In this document: positions 5,541-9,739 of the stretch, one piece after another
How the letters are laid out: each line of letters starts with the position of its first letter
How positions within the stretch are numbered: the stretch's first letter is position 1
Origin: Solirubrobacteraceae bacterium
Lineage (GTDB): Bacteria; Actinomycetota; Thermoleophilia; Solirubrobacterales; Solirubrobacteraceae
Direction of reading: 5' to 3'
Assembly (NCBI GenBank): GCA_025455895.1
Contig: JALOLQ010000103.1
Coordinates: 1 to 9,739, forward strand
Length of the DNA stretch: 9,739 bases
Notes under the pieces: generated by a model
Seen by the model: the letters and a program-made list of their open reading frames with translations, nothing else
Databases searched by the model: none
Told to the model about the DNA's origin: nothing
Position numbers and translations under genes: made by a program

Positions 5541-6215
5541 TCACGGGGTGATCACCGTGAAGGTCGCGGTCATGCCCGCCGCCGCGTGCGAGTCGCCGGG
5601 CGTGCCCGGCGGCGTCCCGCCCGTGAGGCTGCAGAAGAGCGTGTAGCGCCCGGGGGCGAGCGTGAGCTTGCGGCTCTCGACGCCGCCCGGGGAGCCCGGT
5701 GCGAGGTGCGGATAGGCCTCGCCGAACTTCCACAGCGGCGCCCCGCCCTCCGGCTGGAGCCACAGGTCGTGCGCGTCCTGGCCCCAGTTCTGGGCCTCGA
5801 CGGTCACCTGGCCCGCGCACAGGCGCGAGCGGCTGAGCGTCACCGCCCACTCGGTCTCGCGGGCGCCGACCGCGGTGCCGCAGGTGGGGGCCGGCGGCGG
5901 GGCCGGTCCGCCGCCGCCCGGGGGCGGCGCCGGGGCGGGCGCCTGCGGCCCGGCCGGGGCGGGCGCGGCGACCGCTCCCGGGACCGGCGCCGCGGGGGCC
6001 GGCCACGGCGGGACGTGGGCGCGACCGCGGCGCTTGCGGATCACCAGGCGCCGGCGCTCGCCGCGCCGCGCGGGCTCCGAGCGGCGGGCGGCAAGGAGCG
6101 CCTCGGTGCCGCGCGCGTCCTGCGCCCGCGGCGCCGCGGCGCCCGCGGGCGCTCCCGTCGCCGGCCCCGCGAGCGCGAGGCCGGCCAGGAGCGCGAGGAC
6201 CGCGGGCGGGCGCAC
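5541..6215 (-). CDS. Secreted cupredoxin-like (plastocyanin-type) protein
   Basis: This 224-residue protein starts with a signal peptide (about residues 1-22, Ala/Leu-rich, with a likely cut near ATGA). Then follows a basic stretch (residues 44-65, including ERRRLVIRKRRGR), a long Pro/Ala/Gly linker (68-110), and a C-terminal beta-sandwich-like domain (about 111-224). That domain has the ligand set of type-1 copper proteins: His149 (in QDAHDLWL), Cys195 (in YTLFCSLTG), His210 and Met215, with Cys, His and Met clustered near the C-terminus and His-x4-Met spacing. Cys112 and Cys133 may form a disulfide. Role inferred: extracytoplasmic electron transfer or copper binding, anchored or held near the wall by the basic region. 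The GTG start at 6215 lies 3 bases after the TAG of the DUF1501 gene with no good Shine-Dalgarno, so translation probably depends on coupling. The pairing with DUF1800/DUF1501 suggests a shared exported complex. The fold call rests on motif reading only. Confidence 0.78.
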   Translation of the reverse strand: MRPPAVLALLAGLALAGPATGAPAGAAAPRAQDARGTEALLAARRSEPARRGERRRLVIRKRRGRAHVPPWPAPAAPVPGAVAAPAPAGPQAPAPAPPPGGGGPAPPPAPTCGTAVGARETEWAVTLSRSRLCAGQVTVEAQNWGQDAHDLWLQPEGGAPLWKFGEAYPHLAPGSPGGVESRKLTLAPGRYTLFCSLTGGTPPGTPGDSHAAAGMTATFTVITP

Positions 6216-6218
6216 GGC

Positions 6219-7586
6219 CTACGGGCTGACGACGGCGTAGCGCGGGAGCACGTCCGCGCCGGGGATGACCATCGCCGCGTCGAAGTTCAGCCAGTCCTCC
6301 AGCAGCGAGCAGTAGACGCCGCGGAAGTCCGAGGTCGCGCGCACGTTGCCGTTCTGGTCCACGCCGGTGCTGTCGAGCACCGGGAACTCGCCGACGACGC
6401 CGCCCGCGGCCTTGCTGCCGACCACGAAGCCGACGCCCGCCGCACCGTGATCGGTGCCCTGCGAGTCGTTCTCGTACGGCCGGCGCCCGAACTCGCTCCA
6501 GACCCACGTGATCACCCGGTCGGCGAGCCCCTCGGCCTCGAGGTGCGCCTGGAACGCGGCGATCGCCAGGCAGTTGGACTCGAGGTCGTTCGGCATGCTC
6601 GCCACCTGGCCGGTGTGCGTGTCGAACCCGCCGTTGCCCTCCAGGCAGCAGGCGCGGATCGGGAGCCCCGCCTTCAGCATCTGCGCCAGGCCGCGCAGGT
6701 TGCGGGCGAGCCGGTTGTTGGCGGGGTAGGGCGCCGTCGTCGTGCCCAGCGGGGTGTTGAGCTGGCTGCGCAGCGTCGCCGCGTTGCGCTGCGCCTGGCG
6801 GGCCTGGGCGAGGATCGCGTCCGCGGCCGGCGGATCGCCGAGGTGGTCGAAGCCGCCCGTCGTCATCGCCGCGGTGACCTCGCTCATCCACACGTCGGGG
6901 CTCGGGAAGTCGTACCCGGAGGGCGAGTCGGCGGCGGAGACGGCCACGCGGGTGCTGGCGAGCATCGGCGAGAGCTGGCCGCCGAGCGAGAGGCCCTGGA
7001 TCGGGTTGTTGACCTCGCCGACCACGTCGAGCCAGCGCCCGAGCCAGCCGGTCGAGCCGGCGGCGTCGAGCGCCCCGACCTCGTAGAAGTGGCGCGAGGT
7101 GAAGTGCGACTGATTGGGCTGGTCGTAGCTGATCGCGGGGAAGATCGTGACCTTGCCCGCGTCGTGCAGCGCCTTGAGCGCCGCCGCCTTCTTGTGCCAG
7201 CGCAGCGCGTCGTAGCCGGTCAGCGGATCGGTGTCCGCATCGGTGAGCCGGGTCGTGCTGCGCAGCGCCTGGTAGTTCGGGTCGCTCACCGGGGCGAGCA
7301 CGCTCATCCCGTCGATCCCGCCGGCGAGGAAGATCGTCACCACCACCGCCTGCGAGGGCCCGCCGAAGGCCTCGGCGATCCCGGCGTCGAACGCGTCGAA
7401 GCCGAGCCGGTCGGCGCCGTAGACGGTGAGGAACATGCCGGCGCCGGCGAGCAGCGCCGAGCGCCGGGTGAGGCCGGTGCCGGCCGGGGTCGGCATGCCC
7501 GGCTCGATCGCCGGCAGGCCGTCGCCCGCCTTGGCGATCGACTGGCGCAGGAACTGGGACCGGGTGAAGTCGTCACAGCAGGCCAT
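6219..7586 (-). CDS. DUF1501 family protein with Tat signal
   Basis: This 455-residue protein belongs to DUF1501, a group in the alkaline-phosphatase-like superfamily that is widely paired with DUF1800. Family signs in order: VVVTIFLAGGIDGMSVLAP (about residues 81-99), DQPNQSHF (155-162), STGWLGRW (178-185), FDTHTGQ (321-327), SEFGRRPYEN (364-373) and GTDHGAAG (377-384). The His/Asp/Glu positions in the last three are the likely metal-binding or active residues. A twin-arginine motif TRRSALL at 40-46 followed by a hydrophobic stretch marks Tat export. It is preceded by an unusually long n-region that starts MACCDD and holds IEPGMP. Folded export fits a cofactor-bearing protein. The gene starts 10 bases after the DUF1800 stop, with GGGAG four bases before ATG, and is followed after 3 bases by the cupredoxin gene. 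The function of the family is unknown; hydrolase activity is only inferred from the fold. Confidence 0.9.
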   Translation of the reverse strand: MACCDDFTRSQFLRQSIAKAGDGLPAIEPGMPTPAGTGLTRRSALLAGAGMFLTVYGADRLGFDAFDAGIAEAFGGPSQAVVVTIFLAGGIDGMSVLAPVSDPNYQALRSTTRLTDADTDPLTGYDALRWHKKAAALKALHDAGKVTIFPAISYDQPNQSHFTSRHFYEVGALDAAGSTGWLGRWLDVVGEVNNPIQGLSLGGQLSPMLASTRVAVSAADSPSGYDFPSPDVWMSEVTAAMTTGGFDHLGDPPAADAILAQARQAQRNAATLRSQLNTPLGTTTAPYPANNRLARNLRGLAQMLKAGLPIRACCLEGNGGFDTHTGQVASMPNDLESNCLAIAAFQAHLEAEGLADRVITWVWSEFGRRPYENDSQGTDHGAAGVGFVVGSKAAGGVVGEFPVLDSTGVDQNGNVRATSDFRGVYCSLLEDWLNFDAAMVIPGADVLPRYAVVSP

Positions 7587-7590
7587 GGGG

Positions 7591-7595
7591 CTCCC
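7591..7595 (-). promoter_or_regulatory. Ribosome binding site of the DUF1501 gene
   Basis: GGGAG on the minus strand lies in the 10-base gap between the DUF1800 stop (TGA 7599-7597) and ATG 7586, four bases before the start. It is the only clear Shine-Dalgarno-like site before any start in this window and supports ATG 7586 as the true start. Confidence 0.55.
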
Positions 7596-7596
7596 G

Positions 7597-9174
7597 TCAG
7601 CAGGTCTGGAGGTCGGGGCAGGCGGCGATCAGGTGGCGCAGCGCGGTCTGGCGCTGGGCGCGGCGGTTGCGGCCGTTCGTGCCGGTCGGGTTGCCGGTCA
7701 TGCACTGCTGGGCGACGCTCAGCAGCAGCGCCCGCGTCTCGGCGGGCAGCGCCGGCTCGCCCCAGTGCGCGAGCGCCGCGGCGACCGCCTCCTCGGGCGT
7801 CTCGGTGGCGCTGTAGGTGCCGTCGGACTTCAGCGGCTCCTGCTCGAGCGCCTCGTAGACCAGGCGCCAGCGCGAGTAGAGCGTCGAGGTGTCGAGCCAC
7901 GCCTGGTCGTTCCAGCCGGAGACGTTCGGCGGGTTGAAGAGCCGCTGGCCGGCCCCCTCGCACCACCACATCAGCGCGGTCGTGTTCACCGGCAGCCCGC
8001 GGGCGCGCAGCAGCCCGGCGCTGAAGACGGCCGGCGGCTTGACCATCGGCGGGCCCGTGTGCAGGGCCGGGTGGCGCAGGATCGCCTCGACGACCGCCCC
8101 GATCGAATGGTCGCTGTCGACGTAGAGCTTCTCGAGCGCGGCCTGGGTCGCCGCGTCGGGCTTCACCGGCACGAAGTACGACCAGAGCTTCAGCACGAAG
8201 AACGAGCGGTGGTACGGATTGCGCAGGCACAGGTCGACGACGTCGCGCCAGTCGAAGTTCCCGCTCTGCCCGAAGATCGTCTTCGTGCGGTTGTCGTGGC
8301 GGCCGGGGTCGTAGCGGAAGTTCGTCCAGCCGGTCCCGTCGACGTAGTCGGCGCGGAAGCCGGTCAGCGCGCGGGCCGCCTCGCGGATGTCCTGCTCGGT
8401 GTACGCCCCGCGGTCGGCGCCGAGCGTGTAGAGCTCCATCACCTCGCGGCCGAAGTTCTCGTTCGGGCGGTTCTTGTCGCTGTTGGCGCCGCTGAGGAAC
8501 AGCAGCATCGCCGGGTCCTTCGTCACCGCCAGCAGCAGGTCGCGGAACGAGCCGAGGCCGTGCGTGCGGTAGAGGTCGATGTGCGCCATCACGAGGTCCA
8601 TCTGGCCGACGTCGTCGCGGCGCAGCCCGAACCAGTCGTGGAAGATCAGCGCCATCCGCTCGACGAGCGGCTGGCTCGTGCGGGCCATGCGGTCCAGCCA
8701 CCAGAGGTGGTCGTGGGCGTACTGGTCCTCGGGAGCGAGCGGGTCGCCGTCGGCACTGGGAGCGGGGCCGTTCAGCACCGCGCCGCCGGTGGGCCGCGTG
8801 AGCGAGCGCACGGCGCCCTCGAGGCCGAGGCCCGCCAGGGCCGCCGCCTGCCCGGGCGCGGGGCCGAAGCCCGCGCGCCAGAGCAGGCGCTCGGCCTGGC
8901 GGGTGCCGAACGCGCCGCTGTGGACCAGGGGGTCCGGGGCGGGCGGCGGCGCAGCCGGGGGGACGGGCAGCGCTCCGGTCGGCGTGGTGACGGGGGGTGC
9001 CGCGGGCGACGGCCCGGGCTTGCGGACGACCACCTTCCTGCGCCGCGGACGGCAGACCTTCTTGCGCACGGTCTTGCCGCGCACCTTGCGGCGCTCGATC
9101 CGGCAGACCGTCTTCGGCTTGCGCTTGCGGCGGCGCTTCTTCTTCTTGGCGGCGGCCTCGCTGAAGATGCTCAT
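7597..9174 (-). CDS. DUF1800 family protein with Lys/Arg-rich N-terminus
   Basis: This 525-residue protein has the DUF1800 hallmarks in order: RLLWRAGFGPAPG (about residues 96-108), ALIFHDWFGLRR (175-186), LSGANSDKNRPNENFGREV and ELYTLG (227-252), ALTGFR (269-274), HRSFFVLKLWSYFV (322-335), VKPPAVFSAGLLRARG (378-393) and LFNPPNVSGW (412-421). The family is of unknown function, mostly encoded beside DUF1501 genes. Its N-terminus is odd. There is no hydrophobic signal peptide; instead residues 10-52 are mostly Lys/Arg with two Cys (24 and 41), then a Pro/Ala/Thr linker (54-82). Export, if any, may rely on the Tat-bearing DUF1501 partner. ATG 9174 is the only good start seen; the frame stays open a little upstream without a better start codon, and an ATGATG 17 bases upstream is out of frame. 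It is the first gene of the three-gene operon. No clear ribosome binding site or -10 was found. Confidence 0.9.
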   Translation of the reverse strand: MSIFSEAAAKKKKRRRKRKPKTVCRIERRKVRGKTVRKKVCRPRRRKVVVRKPGPSPAAPPVTTPTGALPVPPAAPPPAPDPLVHSGAFGTRQAERLLWRAGFGPAPGQAAALAGLGLEGAVRSLTRPTGGAVLNGPAPSADGDPLAPEDQYAHDHLWWLDRMARTSQPLVERMALIFHDWFGLRRDDVGQMDLVMAHIDLYRTHGLGSFRDLLLAVTKDPAMLLFLSGANSDKNRPNENFGREVMELYTLGADRGAYTEQDIREAARALTGFRADYVDGTGWTNFRYDPGRHDNRTKTIFGQSGNFDWRDVVDLCLRNPYHRSFFVLKLWSYFVPVKPDAATQAALEKLYVDSDHSIGAVVEAILRHPALHTGPPMVKPPAVFSAGLLRARGLPVNTTALMWWCEGAGQRLFNPPNVSGWNDQAWLDTSTLYSRWRLVYEALEQEPLKSDGTYSATETPEEAVAAALAHWGEPALPAETRALLLSVAQQCMTGNPTGTNGRNRRAQRQTALRHLIAACPDLQTC

Positions 9175-9365
9175 CGGCTTCGGCCCATCATCGGCGCAGG
9201 AGCGCCCAGCCCCGAGCGCCGCTGCAGGATTTCGGCCGCCCGGCCGGCGACCCCACGTGCAAAGCCTCCCGCGCGGAGCGGACGCTGTCCAGGCCTCCGC
9301 CGACCGCGCGCCGTCCGGCGCGCCGGGCCGGCCACCCGGCGCACCCGGCGTCGCCCCGGGGCACG
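9175..9365. other. Intergenic region upstream of the DUF1800 operon
   Basis: This 191-base gap lies between two minus-strand genes and should hold the operon promoter and the end of the DUF202 transcript. It has a perfect 12-bp palindrome CCGGCGCGCCGG (9315-9326), an overlapping GGCCGGCC (9326-9333), a direct repeat ACCCGGCG (9334-9341 and 9343-9350), and CACGTG (9254-9259). The palindromes lie shortly after the DUF202 stop and could form a terminator hairpin. I found no convincing -35/-10 pair and no small open reading frame worth calling. Confidence 0.35.
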
Positions 9366-9728
9366 TCAGGTCGCCAGCACGACGGCCACCGTGGCCAGGC
9401 CGAGCACGGCGGCCGCCGCGAGCGTGCCGAGCAGGACCCCGTCCGACGCGCTCACGTACTCGCCGCGCGGGAGCGCCGCCTCGACCGCGCGCCGGCGCGC
9501 GATCGCGTACACGAGCACGATCACCCCGAGCACGCCGTAGGCCGCGCCGATCGCCTCGTAGGGCCAGGTCACCGTGGTCTCGGCGACCGCCGGCACGAGC
9601 TTGCCGACCGCGAGCGCGATCGCCTCGAAGGCCAGGCCGGTCCGCAGCCAGGCGAGCCAGGTGCGCTCGGCCGCCAGCCAGGTTCGGCGGGTGGCGTCAC
9701 CGGTCGGATGGGGCTGCGGCATCGGCAC
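9366..9728 (-). CDS. DUF202 (YidH-like) small membrane protein
   Basis: This 120-residue protein contains the DUF202 signature LAAERTWLAWLRTGLAF at residues 18-34, in which the conserved Arg residues precede the first helix. Three hydrophobic segments are visible: about 27-48, 57-78 and 97-119. The length is normal for the family. DUF202 proteins are inner-membrane proteins of unknown function; fungal relatives include part of the vacuolar transporter chaperone complex. The GTG at 9728 gives MPMPQPHPTG; ATG at 9722, two codons in, is an equally good start. The frame stays open to the window edge, so a start outside the window cannot be excluded. It lies 191 bases upstream of the DUF1800 operon on the same strand and is probably a separate unit. 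Confidence 0.85.
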   Translation of the reverse strand: MPMPQPHPTGDATRRTWLAAERTWLAWLRTGLAFEAIALAVGKLVPAVAETTVTWPYEAIGAAYGVLGVIVLVYAIARRRAVEAALPRGEYVSASDGVLLGTLAAAAVLGLATVAVVLAT

Positions 9729-9739
9729 CGATGCTCGCA

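Noticed and set aside
5523..7937. Plus-strand open frame of 804 codons across the cupredoxin, DUF1501 and DUF1800 genes
   Set aside because: It is antisense to three well-supported genes and reads as Arg/Ala/Gly/Val-rich low-complexity sequence. Long stop-free shadows are expected at this GC content.
9254..9259. CACGTG box upstream of the DUF1800 operon as a regulator site
   Set aside because: A single six-base palindrome is expected by chance in a window of this size and composition, and nothing nearby supports it.
9326..9351. GGCCGGCC plus ACCCGGCG direct repeats as an attachment or origin site
   Set aside because: No integrase, tRNA or replication gene is near; the elements are short and low in complexity.
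7426..9540. Plus-strand open frame of 704 codons over DUF1800 and DUF202
   Set aside because: It crosses two genes and the intergenic gap with no recognisable domain, and is explained by lack of AT-rich stop codons.

Overview
The window is very GC-rich with strong third-position G/C bias. Its gene content (DUF1800/DUF1501 pair, DUF202, tandem DUF4389, a large actinobacterial-type arylsulfatase, a secreted RTX-repeat protein) points to a high-GC actinobacterium, most likely class Thermoleophilia (Solirubrobacterales and relatives). That taxonomic call is inference from protein style, since no marker gene is present.

Layout. (1) Positions 1-1407, + strand: the C-terminal part of an arylsulfatase whose N-terminal half lies outside the window. 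(2) 1408-1569: a convergent gap with several hairpins that may act as terminators. (3) 1570-4294, - strand: a secreted, Gly/Asp-rich RTX-type protein now split into two reading frames. Removing one G (doublet at 3703-3704) restores a single 907-residue frame with an N-terminal signal peptide, seven consecutive nonapeptide repeats, and four larger modules of about 190-220 residues. (4) 4295-4398: a compact divergent promoter region. Both flanking genes have a TAnnnT -10-like hexamer exactly six bases before the start codon and no Shine-Dalgarno sequence, which is the signature of leaderless transcripts. (5) 4399-4701, + strand: a 100-residue single-pass membrane protein with an Asp/Arg tail. 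It meets the next gene tail to tail with only 3 bases between the stops. (6) 4705-5487, - strand: a membrane protein with two tandem DUF4389 units. (7) 5541-9174, - strand: a tight three-gene operon, transcribed in the order DUF1800 protein, Tat-exported DUF1501 protein, secreted cupredoxin-like protein. Gene gaps are 10 and 3 bases. (8) 9366-9728, - strand: a DUF202-family small membrane protein.

How the genes fit together. Most products are predicted to be secreted or membrane-bound, so this is a cell-envelope or extracellular region. The most interesting unit is DUF1800-DUF1501-cupredoxin. DUF1501 belongs to the alkaline-phosphatase-like superfamily and is commonly paired with DUF1800. Here the pair is joined, apparently under translational coupling, to a protein with a full set of candidate type-1 copper ligands (His149, Cys195, His210, Met215). 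This suggests an exported, copper-linked redox or surface-assembly module; no biochemical role can be assigned from sequence. I saw no tRNA, rRNA, CRISPR array, transposase or integrase.
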